From: Silicimonas sp963779765
GTDB lineage: Bacteria > Pseudomonadota > Alphaproteobacteria > Rhodobacterales > Rhodobacteraceae
NCBI GenBank assembly: GCA_963779765.1
Contig: CAVZZP010000001.1
Span: forward strand, 868,001-932,000
DNA: 64,000 nt
Direction: 5' to 3'
Shown here one piece after another: positions 52,662 through 60,486 of this stretch. The notes under the pieces are model-generated. The model was not told the DNA's origin. It saw nothing but the letters and a program-made list of their open reading frames with translations, and searched no databases. Position 1 is the first letter of the stretch. Each line of letters starts with the position of its first letter. The translations under genes were made by a program, and so were the position numbers.

Positions 52662-53330
52662 TCAGGGTTTTGGGAAAGCCGTCACAACGCCCGTGGGTCG
52701 GCTCGTCACCGTTCGAGCCTGACGTATCTGCTCCGGCCCGAGGACCGCGCCCTGCGGTCCCGGTTCGAGCGTCAGGATGCGCTGCGCCAGCCTCTCGGCC
52801 TCAGCGCGCGAATGGGTGACGAAAAGCGTCGAGGGGCGGTGGCGCGCGATCAGCGTCTCGGTCAGCGCCAGCATCGCCTCTGCAGTCTCGGCGTCGAGCG
52901 ACACAAAGGGCTCGTCCATCACCAGAAGTTCGGGGTCGCCGCAGAACGCGCGGGCGAGGGCGAGACGGCGCTGCTGGCCAAGGGAGAGTTGGCCCGGAAA
53001 CATCGATTCCTTCCCAGCCAACCCGACCTGCGACAGAGCCTCGCTTGCCACTTCGCGTGCTAGACCGGGATGGACGGCCCGCAGGTTGTCGATGGCGGAT
53101 CGCCACGGTAGCAAGGTCGGTTCCTGAAACACCATGGCCAGACCGTCCGGACGGTCGATCCGTCCGTCGATCTTCCGATCGATCCCCGCCACGATGCGCA
53201 AGAGCGTGGACTTTCCGATTCCCGAAGGTCCGACGAGGGCAACAGTCTCACCTGGCGCGATGGTAAAGGAAATCGGCCCGAGGACGGGCGTATCACCGAA
53301 CCGCTTCGACTTCAGGTCGATGCGGATCAT
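52662..53330 (-). CDS. ABC transporter ATP-binding protein (SsuB/TauB-like)
   Basis: A 222-residue ATPase. Walker A is VGPSGIGKSTLLRI, the Q-loop is VFQEPTLLPWRSAIDN (Q with the LLPW typical of nitrate/sulfonate/taurine ATPases), the signature is QLSLGQQRRLALARA, and Walker B is LLVMDEPFVSLD, with the H-loop in LFVTHSRAEAERL. It is coupled (ATGA overlap) to the permease gene upstream and lies at the end of a seven-gene minus-strand unit starting with the PQQ-system binding protein at 58024. The length matches this ATPase type, without a C-terminal extension. Confidence 0.87.
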   Translation of the reverse strand: MIRIDLKSKRFGDTPVLGPISFTIAPGETVALVGPSGIGKSTLLRIVAGIDRKIDGRIDRPDGLAMVFQEPTLLPWRSAIDNLRAVHPGLAREVASEALSQVGLAGKESMFPGQLSLGQQRRLALARAFCGDPELLVMDEPFVSLDAETAEAMLALTETLIARHRPSTLFVTHSRAEAERLAQRILTLEPGPQGAVLGPEQIRQARTVTSRPTGVVTAFPKP

Positions 53331-54076
53331 GCGGTCCGCCAACGTGTCACGCGGCGCTCCCACGGCTGAAGGACGGCCCATTCGATCAAGAGCATGACCG
53401 CGATGAACGAAAACGCATAGACCAGGACCATCGAGACGTTGAAAAGCTGGAAATACAGGTGGATCTTGAACCCGATGCCGGATGACCGGCCAAGGAACTC
53501 GACGACCAGCACGATCTTCCAGATGACCGCGACCCCGGTTCGCGCCGAAGCCGCGATGAAGGGCGCGAGTTGCGGCAGGACGATGTGGTGCATCCGCTCG
53601 ACCCAAGACATCCGATAGACCCGCGCCATCGCGTCGAGTTGCGGGTCGAGCGCGCGCGTGCCCTCGCGGATCACCGTCGTCACATTCGGGATCTTGTTAA
53701 GCGTCACGGCAAGGATCGCGGCTGTTTCGTTAAGTCCGATCCATAGATAGCAAAGGACGATCAACACGAGCGCGGGCAGGTTCAGGAAGATCACCAGCCA
53801 GGGGTCGAACCACCGGTTGAACGCCGGAAACCGTCCCATTGCCAAGCCGAGGGCGATGCCGATTCCCATGGACAAGGCGAAGGCCCAGACGACCCGGTAG
53901 AGCGTTGCACCCAAGTGGAACAAAAGTTCTCCCGATCCAATCGCCTTCGCGAAGTCGGGCAGAAGCAGCCAGGGCTGGGGCAGTATTTCGGGGTCGGCGG
54001 TTAGAAAGGCCGCCAGCACCCAGAGTGCCAGCAGCCCCGTCATGGAAACGACGGTGGTGAACCCCTGCCCCCGCAT
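53327..54076 (-). CDS. ABC transporter permease (SsuC/TauC-like)
   Basis: A 249-residue type I permease with six hydrophobic segments. The BPD_transp_1 features are HLGATLYRVVWAFALSMGIGIALG, the LPALVLIVLCYLWIGL segment and the EAA-like loop with ARVYRMSWVERMHHIVLPQLAPFI. These place it with nitrate/sulfonate/taurine permeases, not with the ABC-2-type permeases (PedC/LutF) usually found in PQQ alcohol clusters. It overlaps the ATPase gene start and follows the binding-protein gene after seven bases. Confidence 0.87.
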   Translation of the reverse strand: MRGQGFTTVVSMTGLLALWVLAAFLTADPEILPQPWLLLPDFAKAIGSGELLFHLGATLYRVVWAFALSMGIGIALGLAMGRFPAFNRWFDPWLVIFLNLPALVLIVLCYLWIGLNETAAILAVTLNKIPNVTTVIREGTRALDPQLDAMARVYRMSWVERMHHIVLPQLAPFIAASARTGVAVIWKIVLVVEFLGRSSGIGFKIHLYFQLFNVSMVLVYAFSFIAVMLLIEWAVLQPWERRVTRWRTA

Positions 54077-54083
54077 TGATCGC

Positions 54084-55046
54084 CTACTTCACATCCGCGA
54101 AAAGACCGTCTGGAACGGACGACGCTTCGCCGACGAGTTCCTCGCCACCGAGTTCGGCCATGAGCGACAGCATCTTCCCGGCGGCCTCGATGTCGATCGG
54201 ACCACGCTCGGGCACCCCAGAAAGAAAGTCGGTCTTGAGCTGCTGGAATTGCGCGTCATCGTTGGCGTTCATCTGCGGACGGATCGCCTCCCACGCCTCG
54301 TCAGAGCTGGCAAGAAGCTCTTTTGCGTCGCGGCTGGCGTCGAAGAGGGCCTGCGCGATGCCCGGGTTCTCCTCGAGGAAGCTTTCCTTGAAGTAGTAAC
54401 CCAGAAGCGGAGTATCGGTGTTCAGGCCAAGCGCTTCGCCTGCCGTCTCGACCGAAACAAGCTCCTTCATGCCTGCGGCCTTCATCTTGGCGAGGAAGTG
54501 CCAGAAGTTGACGACGCCCTCGTAATCGCCTCCCAGGCCCGATTTGAAGATCAACGGCGGCGCGCCGTATACCTGTTCGGTCTCGGCGGCGAGGTCGAGG
54601 CCGTACTCCTTCTGCGCGTAAGCCCGAAGGATCAGCCACGACTTGTCGAGAGGACCGCCGGCAATGCCGATCTTGCCGCCCTTGAGGTCCGCGAGGCTTT
54701 CGGCCGTGCTGTCCCCCGGAACAAGAAGCGATCCGACCGCGGTCGAGTACGGAACGAAGACATAGTCCTTGCCCGCCGCGCGCTGGCGCGCGACCCAAAT
54801 CCAGTCGGCGACCGCTACGTCGGCCTCGCCGCCTTCCACCGCAATCCGGGTGGCGTCGTTGTCCGCGTAGCTCGTGATGTCGAGGTTGAAGCCGTTCGCC
54901 TCGTCAAAACCGTTTTCGGTGATCGTAGAGAGTTCCCAGTTCACCGTTCCGATCTCAAGAGTGGCGAGCCTCACCGTCGGCAAGTCTTGGGCCGAGGCAG
55001 GCAGCGCAAGCGCAACCAGCGCGGAAGCCAATGCCAGAAGTTTCAC
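54084..55046 (-). CDS. ABC transporter periplasmic binding protein (NitT/TauT-like)
   Basis: A 320-residue exported binding protein: signal peptide at about 1-19 ending in LPASAQ, then a NMT1/TauA-like fold (PTVRLATLEIGTVNWELS, GEADVAVADWIWVARQRA, GGKIGIAGGPLDKSWLILRA). Start choice: GGGAGG touches the ATG at 55052, leaving no spacing, but lies six bases before the GTG at 55046, so I take the GTG. Ligand unknown. It sits 78 bases downstream of the acidic PepSY-like gene, in one unit with the permease and ATPase. Confidence 0.83.
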   Translation of the reverse strand: MKLLALASALVALALPASAQDLPTVRLATLEIGTVNWELSTITENGFDEANGFNLDITSYADNDATRIAVEGGEADVAVADWIWVARQRAAGKDYVFVPYSTAVGSLLVPGDSTAESLADLKGGKIGIAGGPLDKSWLILRAYAQKEYGLDLAAETEQVYGAPPLIFKSGLGGDYEGVVNFWHFLAKMKAAGMKELVSVETAGEALGLNTDTPLLGYYFKESFLEENPGIAQALFDASRDAKELLASSDEAWEAIRPQMNANDDAQFQQLKTDFLSGVPERGPIDIEAAGKMLSLMAELGGEELVGEASSVPDGLFADVK

Positions 55047-55124
55047 TTTCATCCTCCCAGGGTTTTCGCCGGTCAGCGTCATGGCAGCCGGCGGATGTAT
55101 CGTTGCATCTGTTCCGATTCCGTC

Positions 55125-55382
55125 TCACTCGAGACGGCGATCGACCTCGTTCAGGTCAGCGTCCAACTCGATATCCATCTGCTGTCCGCCTTCGCAGATC
55201 ACGTCGTCCAGTTCGTAGCCGCCGTCTTCCATCTCGATATCTGCGGGGTCCATCTGGCACTTCATCTCGGCCAGCTTCGCCTCGATCGCCGCCACCGTGG
55301 CCTCGTCGACAGCATGCGCCGCCGCAAAAGACGGTCCTGCGAGAACGAGCGTCGCGAGTGCGGTCGGAATGAGTTTCATCAT
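55125..55382 (-). CDS. Small, very acidic periplasmic PepSY-like protein
   Basis: An 85-residue protein with a signal peptide (1-about 22) and a 61-residue mature part containing about 20 Asp/Glu against four Lys/Arg. The C-terminal strands DIEMEDGGYELDDV and MDIELDADLNEVDRR follow the PepSY pattern. Two cysteines (42 and 63) could form a disulfide. The ATG at 55382 has AAGGGA six bases upstream. It lies between a cupredoxin-like gene and a binding-protein gene in the xox locus. PepSY proteins with acidic clusters include a lanthanide-binding example from Methylobacillus, so a metal-binding role is a reasonable hypothesis, not a demonstrated one. Confidence 0.75.
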   Translation of the reverse strand: MMKLIPTALATLVLAGPSFAAAHAVDEATVAAIEAKLAEMKCQMDPADIEMEDGGYELDDVICEGGQQMDIELDADLNEVDRRLE

Positions 55383-55393
55383 GCGAGATCCCT

Positions 55394-55831
55394 TCACTGG
55401 ATGCTGATCTTGATTTGTTGCGTCTCGCCGGTGGAGCCGGGGATGCGCAGGACATGGGTGCCGGGCTTGACGGCGATGAACGAGAGCTCGGCCGTTCCCG
55501 CAGCGTCGAACTCGATCGAGTCGATCGCCATGGGACGTACCTCGATCTGGTTGATGACGATCTCGTTCATCCAGATCGCGCGGAAGAAGCCTGGCCCTTC
55601 AATGGCAAGTTCGGCGGATCCGTCCGCCACGATCTCGAGCGTGTAATAGGCTCCGGACTGCAGCGTCACGTCCTCACCCAGTGGCTGTCCGGACGCCAGC
55701 GTCAGGGTGATCGTCTCGCCCCTGTTGCAGGCCGCGAGCAGCCCGGCAAAGCCGAAGTCATCGCAGAGCGGGGCAGCGGCGGCAGGCAGGCCGGTGGAAA
55801 GCGTCAGACAGAGAGCAAGAATGCGCGTCAT
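55394..55831 (-). CDS. Exported cupredoxin-like protein without obvious copper ligands
   Basis: A 145-residue exported protein: signal peptide 1-20, Cys 23 and Cys 35 near the mature N-terminus, then beta-strand-rich sequence ending in AELSFIAVKPGTHVLRIPG, which resembles the C-terminal part of cupredoxin folds. The His-Cys-Met copper site of true cupredoxins is not seen. The ATG at 55831 has AAGGAG upstream. It is placed between the YVTN propeller and the PepSY-like gene with gaps of 11-14 bases, so it belongs to the same unit. Function unknown. Confidence 0.7.
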   Translation of the reverse strand: MTRILALCLTLSTGLPAAAAPLCDDFGFAGLLAACNRGETITLTLASGQPLGEDVTLQSGAYYTLEIVADGSAELAIEGPGFFRAIWMNEIVINQIEVRPMAIDSIEFDAAGTAELSFIAVKPGTHVLRIPGSTGETQQIKISIQ

Positions 55832-55845
55832 GGGTGTCTCCTTTA

Positions 55846-56820
55846 TCATTCGATGACCACCACGCCCCAGGGCTGGTCTCCCACTTGGATCGATCGCACT
55901 GCCTCTTCGGCCGCGACGTCGATCACGGTGACGTCGTTGGAGTTGCCATTGGTGGTAATCAGGAACTGCTCATCCGGGGTGAAGGCCAGTTGCCATACGC
56001 GCTGGCCGACGAGGATGTAGTCCTTCACCTCGAGGCTTTGAGCATCGACCACCGCCACTCGATTCGCCGGACCGAGCGCCACGAAAAGCGTCTTGCCGTC
56101 GGACGTCACCTTGGCACCGACGGGCTGGAGCCACTCAGGCAGAACGCCAGGCACTTCGAAGGAAATCTTGTCCACGAGCGTAGGCGTGCCGCTTGGGTCG
56201 ATGTCAATGACAGACACCGTACCGCCGATTTCAGAGGTCACGAACAGGCGGGACCCGTCGGCGGTATATTGGGCGTAGCGCGGGCGCTGGTCGACAAGGA
56301 CGTTGTGCTTGATCTGGTAATCCTCGGTCGAGATGAAGTGCGCCATGTTGGTTGTTTCGGACGTGTTGACCACCCACTTCGCATCGGGGCTCATCCCCAT
56401 GCCCTCCGGCTCGACGCCCACGGGAACCTCGGCGATCACGGTGCGGCTCTGGGTGTCCGTGACGGTGACGAGGTTGTCGTCCTCGTTCGCGATGTAGAGA
56501 CGCTGACCGGACGGCTCGAGGATGAAGAGCTCGGGGTCCGGTCCTGAGGGGAGACTCGGAAGTTCCTCATAGGTTTCGGTGTCGAAGACACGCACGAGGT
56601 TGTCGTCGGACGCGCAGACATAGAGGTGCTTGCCGTCCGGACTTACCGTGATGCCTCGCGGGCGGTTTCCGCCGAAGAATTCCTCTGTCACCTCCCAGGT
56701 TTCGGTGTCGATGACCGAGACGGTGTTTCCGCGTTCGTTCGTCACGAAGGCCTTCCCCGCAACGGCGGGCGATGCGAGTGCCACTGCGAAAAGGATGAAG
56801 GGCAGAGAGGCGCAGGTCAT
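55846..56820 (-). CDS. PQQ-system YVTN beta-propeller protein (PedA2-like)
   Basis: A 324-residue exported seven-bladed propeller. After the signal peptide (1-21) it has repeating YVTN-type units, including KAFVTNERGNTVSVIDTETW, RGITVSPDGKHLYVCASDDN, GQRLYIANEDDNLVTVTD and EQFLITTNGNSNDVTVIDV. The family (TIGR03866) accompanies PQQ-dependent alcohol dehydrogenases; the Pseudomonas member PedA2 belongs to a transporter needed for lanthanide-dependent growth. It follows the binding-protein gene by four bases. The exact role of the propeller is unknown. Confidence 0.87.
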   Translation of the reverse strand: MTCASLPFILFAVALASPAVAGKAFVTNERGNTVSVIDTETWEVTEEFFGGNRPRGITVSPDGKHLYVCASDDNLVRVFDTETYEELPSLPSGPDPELFILEPSGQRLYIANEDDNLVTVTDTQSRTVIAEVPVGVEPEGMGMSPDAKWVVNTSETTNMAHFISTEDYQIKHNVLVDQRPRYAQYTADGSRLFVTSEIGGTVSVIDIDPSGTPTLVDKISFEVPGVLPEWLQPVGAKVTSDGKTLFVALGPANRVAVVDAQSLEVKDYILVGQRVWQLAFTPDEQFLITTNGNSNDVTVIDVAAEEAVRSIQVGDQPWGVVVIE

Positions 56821-56824
56821 GGGG

Positions 56825-58024
56825 TCATCCTTGTCCAAAAGCCGTGCAGGCCGATTCTGGGCGGTCGAGGCCGAGCGTATCCTGAAGGGCGGTTCGATGC
56901 AGAAATCCGTCCTGCGGGCTGACGCTTACCGTGATGCGGTCGTCGAAGAGGATCACCTCCTGCCGCATCTGCCCGTTCCAGTCGCGGAAGTTGACCTGGT
57001 GGCCTTTGAAGCCTGCCAGTTCAAAGGCATCCGATAGAAGGAAATCGATTACCGTGGTCACGTCGTCCGATTGCGTGCGGGTGACGGCCTCGCCCAGGGC
57101 ACGAAGCGCAATCCAGGTGTTGTAATCCTCGTCCTTCATGTAGCGAACGGCAATTTTCTCGAACCGGTTCTGAAGCTGAGTGGCGCCGAATGCCTCGTGC
57201 CCGCCGTGCATCTGTACCGGCCTCAGACCAGCGGACCCCATGACCGGACGCGGGGTCCAGAGGTGATACGTCAGATAGGGAGCGAAATAGTTGCTGGCGT
57301 CTGCGGCGATGACGACGTCGTGCTCTGGCAGGTCCTGCATGAACACGGGTAGCTGGCGCTGCACCAGAACATGACCCGAGTTGGTGCGCCGGGTGCCGCC
57401 GATGTCCTCGAAGACGCGCTCCTCGACGATGTCGGCGCCGAACTTCCGCGCAGCTTTGCGATAGGCATCGGCGAGCGCCACGTCGGGCGGGTTCGACCCT
57501 GCGATGAGGACGAGGCGCGTCCATTTCTTCCAGACGGCGAACTGGATCACCGCATCGGCCTGCTGCTGATAGCTTGTCGCGGTGTGCAGAAGGTTCGCCC
57601 TGCATTGGTCATCGCGCAGCGGCATGTCCGCGGCCTCGGCGTTGAACACCACTGCACCGGCCCCGGCCGCCTTGTCGGTCAGCCGAAGCAAATCATCCAT
57701 CCGTGCGATGACGACGATGTAGCGAATGCCCTCGGCGAGGATTTCGTCCATCGCGGCGTCCGCGGTCTCGGGCGTCGCCGCTCGGGTTGTCGTGGCGTAG
57801 GTGTGTCCCAGGAAGGTTCCGGTGGTATTGTTGTCTTCGTCCGCAAGCCTTCCGCCGGCAAATCCCAGGTCGTCGGGCCTGAGATCGAAGCGCGAGATGG
57901 GCAAGGGGACCTGGTAGTCGATACGCAGGACCGCCGCGCGGACGTCGATGGCTAGCGCCCGCTCACTGGCGAGGACGAGCAGCGAGACTGCCAAGCAAAC
58001 GATCTGCGCAATACGGAACGCCAT
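56825..58024 (-). CDS. PQQ-system ABC binding protein (PedA1/LutA-like)
   Basis: A 399-residue exported periplasmic binding protein of the branched-chain amino-acid-receptor fold: signal peptide 1-25, then VRAAVLRIDYQVPLPISRFD, a central ADASNYFAPYLTYHLWTPRP and a C-terminal NGQMRQEVILFDDRITVSVS. The overall pattern is that of the binding protein of PQQ alcohol systems (TIGR03863), whose relatives PedA1 and LutA are tied to lanthanide uptake. It is the first gene of the minus-strand unit and is divergent from the SRPBCC gene. Ligand not shown by the sequence. Confidence 0.85.
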   Translation of the reverse strand: MAFRIAQIVCLAVSLLVLASERALAIDVRAAVLRIDYQVPLPISRFDLRPDDLGFAGGRLADEDNNTTGTFLGHTYATTTRAATPETADAAMDEILAEGIRYIVVIARMDDLLRLTDKAAGAGAVVFNAEAADMPLRDDQCRANLLHTATSYQQQADAVIQFAVWKKWTRLVLIAGSNPPDVALADAYRKAARKFGADIVEERVFEDIGGTRRTNSGHVLVQRQLPVFMQDLPEHDVVIAADASNYFAPYLTYHLWTPRPVMGSAGLRPVQMHGGHEAFGATQLQNRFEKIAVRYMKDEDYNTWIALRALGEAVTRTQSDDVTTVIDFLLSDAFELAGFKGHQVNFRDWNGQMRQEVILFDDRITVSVSPQDGFLHRTALQDTLGLDRPESACTAFGQG

Positions 58025-58199
58025 CTCTCCCCCTCATCCGGCCGTCAGGATCGATCCTCACGCCAACGCACGGCGCCTGTAACCGCTACTTTTGGCCGAG
58101 TTGTTTCATAAGCTTAGTCGCTTCATCATTCCCCTCAACTCTTATTTTTTAAGAACGGGAGGTTGCCGCTATCGGCGGGTCGCCCGAGGAGGAGGATCC
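58025..58199. promoter_or_regulatory. Divergent regulatory region of the xox accessory genes
   Basis: 175 bases between the two divergent accessory units. It is AT-richer than the flanks around 58085-58160 (TTTCATAAG, CTTATTTTTTAAG), which probably holds both promoters. I could not single out convincing -35/-10 pairs or an operator. The plus-strand gene has a strong GAGGAGGA ribosome site at its end. Confidence 0.5.
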
Positions 58200-58745
58200 A
58201 TGAAGAGACGCGCCTTTCTGGGGTCGGCGGTCGGAGCCACCATCGCACCTACGCTGGCCTTGGCACACGGACCGACACGGCAGAAGGTGACACTGGAAGC
58301 CGAAGTTGCGGCCGACCCCGATGAGGTCTGGGCCGTGATCGGTGACTTTCAGGACATGAACTGGCATCCGGCCGTCTTCTCGACCGAAGGCGCAAACGGA
58401 AACCAGATCGACGCGACCCGCAGGCTGACGCTTGGCCAAGAGGGCGGCGGCACGATCGACGAGGTGCTCTTCAAATACGATGCGGACAAGATGACCTATT
58501 CCTATCGCATCGAGAACGTGTCGGTCGACGTGCTGCCGGTGACCAACTACTCCTCTCACCTGACCGTAAAGCCGCGAGACGGCGGCGGCTCAATCGTGGA
58601 ATGGCGCGGGGCTTTCTACCGCGGCTACCCGAACAACGATCCGCCCGAAAACCTGAGCGATGAGGCAGCGATCGCCGCGGTGACCGGCGTGTATCAGGCA
58701 GGTCTGGACGCCCTTGTCGAACGTTTCGGTGCGCCGGCGTCCTGA
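58200..58745 (+). CDS. Tat-exported SRPBCC family protein
   Basis: A 181-residue protein with a twin-arginine-type signal (KRRAFLGSAVG) followed by an SRPBCC/START-like lipid or ligand-binding fold: VTLEAEVAADPDEVWAVIGD at the start, the DMNWHPAVFSTEG loop, SYRIENVSVDVLPVTNYSSH and the final helix. Such MxaD-like proteins sit in methanol-oxidation loci, where MxaD is thought to aid MDH-cytochrome interaction; this may be a xox counterpart. GGAGGA lies upstream of the ATG. The next gene begins inside its end. Confidence 0.82.
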   Translation: MKRRAFLGSAVGATIAPTLALAHGPTRQKVTLEAEVAADPDEVWAVIGDFQDMNWHPAVFSTEGANGNQIDATRRLTLGQEGGGTIDEVLFKYDADKMTYSYRIENVSVDVLPVTNYSSHLTVKPRDGGGSIVEWRGAFYRGYPNNDPPENLSDEAAIAAVTGVYQAGLDALVERFGAPAS

Positions 58746-59679
58746 CCTGCTTGTCGCCGGAGTGTTCGCCCTGTCTTCTGCAGCGGCGGCCGACACCGCC
58801 TATGTCACGTGCCAGACCGGTGAGGAGGTCGCGGTCCTCGACCTCGACACCGGAGAGACGCTCGCGACTTGGACCATGCCGGGCAATCCTGCCGGCGTTG
58901 CGATCGGCAGGGATGGTGCGGACCTCTACATCGTGAGCCCCGAAGGCAAGACGGTTCGCCGACTTGACGCGATGACGGGAGGAACACTCGCCTCGGTAAC
59001 GCTGGATGGGGGACCAACGGGGATCGCCGCCGACCTGTCGCGAGGACGCATTTTCGTCTCGGACTGGTTCGGATCGCGGATTTGGGTTTTGGACGCCATG
59101 ACTTTGACATCGACGGCAGAACTACCGACCGGAACCTCGCCAGCCGGCATCGCGCTGTCGGACGATGGCCGCTTCCTTGCCACCGCGGACAAGGATTCCG
59201 ACCAGGTATCCCTCTTCGACGCCCAGTCACTTGACCCCCTAGGTTCACTCCGGGTCGGCGTCCGCCCTTATGGGCTGCGCTTCGCGCCGGATGGACGGCT
59301 TTTCGTGGGCAATGTGGGCACGAACGATGTCAGCGTGATCGATCCTGACCGCCGACAAGTCACTGATACCTTTTCCGTCGGCGAACGCCCTTACGGCATC
59401 GCCTTCGCCGGGGACCGTATCTTCGTCACGAACCAATACGGCAGCAGCCTTAGCGTCGTGTCGCTGGACGATCTGGCGCCCGTCGATGAGATCAGCACGG
59501 GGGAATACCCAGAGGGAATAGACACGACCTCTGACGGGTCTTCGGTCGTACTGGTCAACTGGTTCGACAACACGCTGATGGTCGTCGATGCGTCGACCCT
59601 CGCTATCACTGCGACACATGATACTTGCGACGGACCCCGTGCCTTCGGCACATTCCTCGCTGGAGGAGACTCACAATGA
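58729..59679 (+). CDS. Exported YVTN-type beta-propeller protein
   Basis: A protein of about 316 residues: signal peptide (RRRPDLLVAGVFALSSAAAA), then seven YVTN-like repeats such as TAYVTCQTGEEVAVLDLDTG, RIFVSDWFGSRIWVLDAMTL, GRLFVGNVGTNDVSVIDPD and RIFVTNQYGSSLSVVSLDD. It differs from the minus-strand propeller in sequence and length of repeats. The start is uncertain (GTG at 58729 or TTG at 58714; neither has a good ribosome site), consistent with coupling to the SRPBCC gene that it overlaps. The stop overlaps the SoxYZ-like gene start. Confidence 0.8.
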   Translation: MRRRPDLLVAGVFALSSAAAADTAYVTCQTGEEVAVLDLDTGETLATWTMPGNPAGVAIGRDGADLYIVSPEGKTVRRLDAMTGGTLASVTLDGGPTGIAADLSRGRIFVSDWFGSRIWVLDAMTLTSTAELPTGTSPAGIALSDDGRFLATADKDSDQVSLFDAQSLDPLGSLRVGVRPYGLRFAPDGRLFVGNVGTNDVSVIDPDRRQVTDTFSVGERPYGIAFAGDRIFVTNQYGSSLSVVSLDDLAPVDEISTGEYPEGIDTTSDGSSVVLVNWFDNTLMVVDASTLAITATHDTCDGPRAFGTFLAGGDSQ

Positions 59680-60482
59680 AGCTTGCCCTGTTCGCCGCCG
59701 CAGCCTGTGCGGCGACGCCTTCCCTGGCCGGCGAAAGCTGGGACGACATCAGCGCCGCCCTCTACGGCGATCAGATGCTTCTGTCCGCGACCGGCATCAT
59801 CGCTATCGATGCGCCTTATCGAACGCCTGATGACTCCCGCGCCCAGATGGCCGCCCATGTCGTTGCGCCCTCGGGCACGACGGTCGAGGAAGTGACGGTG
59901 GTCCTCGATGAGAACCCGATGCCGGTTTCGGCAGTGTTCCGGTTCGCCGAGCCGATCCCACGTTTCTATTTCGATGTAACGATGCGGGTGAACGGGCCGA
60001 CACCGCTCCACGTCGTGGCCCGCACCAGCGATGGACGCCTGTTCGTGGCCGAAAGTTTCGTCAAGACGACGGGACAGGGCGCCTGCGCGGCGCCTCCGGG
60101 GGTGGACCCGGAAATTGCGCTTCTGACCTTGGGCGAGATGGAGATAGCCCTGGCCGAACGAGCCCCTCTTCCTCCTGGCGGGATGGGGCTGGCAAGCCTT
60201 GCCGAGCGTCTCAATACGCTGGACGTGGACATCGACCATCCGCAGCACTCGGGGATGCAGATGGATCAGATCACGCTTCTCTTCACGCCGATGCGCTACA
60301 TCGAGTCCTTGGGTATCGACCTCGACGGAGGCGGATACGTCGACATGACCGGCTCTATCTCGTTGTCCGAGAATCCGCAGGTCTCGCTGTCAATCCCGAT
60401 GGGAAGCCAATCCGTTGATGTCACGATGACCGATACCGAAGGTACGGTCACCGAGGCGCACAAGGATCTGACAGGCTATTGA
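59676..60482 (+). CDS. Quinoprotein-associated SoxYZ-like carrier protein
   Basis: A 268-residue exported fusion resembling SoxY joined to SoxZ: signal peptide 1-19; SoxY-like half to about residue 140 (LLSATGIIAIDAPYRTPDDSRAQM, AAHVVAPSGTTVEEVTVVLD); SoxZ-like half after about 165 (HPQHSGMQMD, then the immunoglobulin-like strands). Sulfur-carrying SoxY has a Gly-Gly-Cys-Gly-Gly swinging arm; here the linker region carries only GQGACAAPPG, so the family (TIGR04557-like) is probably not a sulfur carrier. Found beside PQQ dehydrogenases; role unknown. The ATG overlaps the upstream stop; converges on the rhodanese-like gene with four bases between. Confidence 0.82.
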   Translation: MKLALFAAAACAATPSLAGESWDDISAALYGDQMLLSATGIIAIDAPYRTPDDSRAQMAAHVVAPSGTTVEEVTVVLDENPMPVSAVFRFAEPIPRFYFDVTMRVNGPTPLHVVARTSDGRLFVAESFVKTTGQGACAAPPGVDPEIALLTLGEMEIALAERAPLPPGGMGLASLAERLNTLDVDIDHPQHSGMQMDQITLLFTPMRYIESLGIDLDGGGYVDMTGSISLSENPQVSLSIPMGSQSVDVTMTDTEGTVTEAHKDLTGY

Positions 60483-60486
60483 GGGG

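Noticed and set aside
55250..55300. An EF-hand loop in the acidic PepSY-like protein
   Set aside because: The Asp/Glu spacing in DIEMEDGGYELDD resembles a loop, but position 6 is not Gly in register, no flanking helices exist, and the segment fits PepSY strands better.
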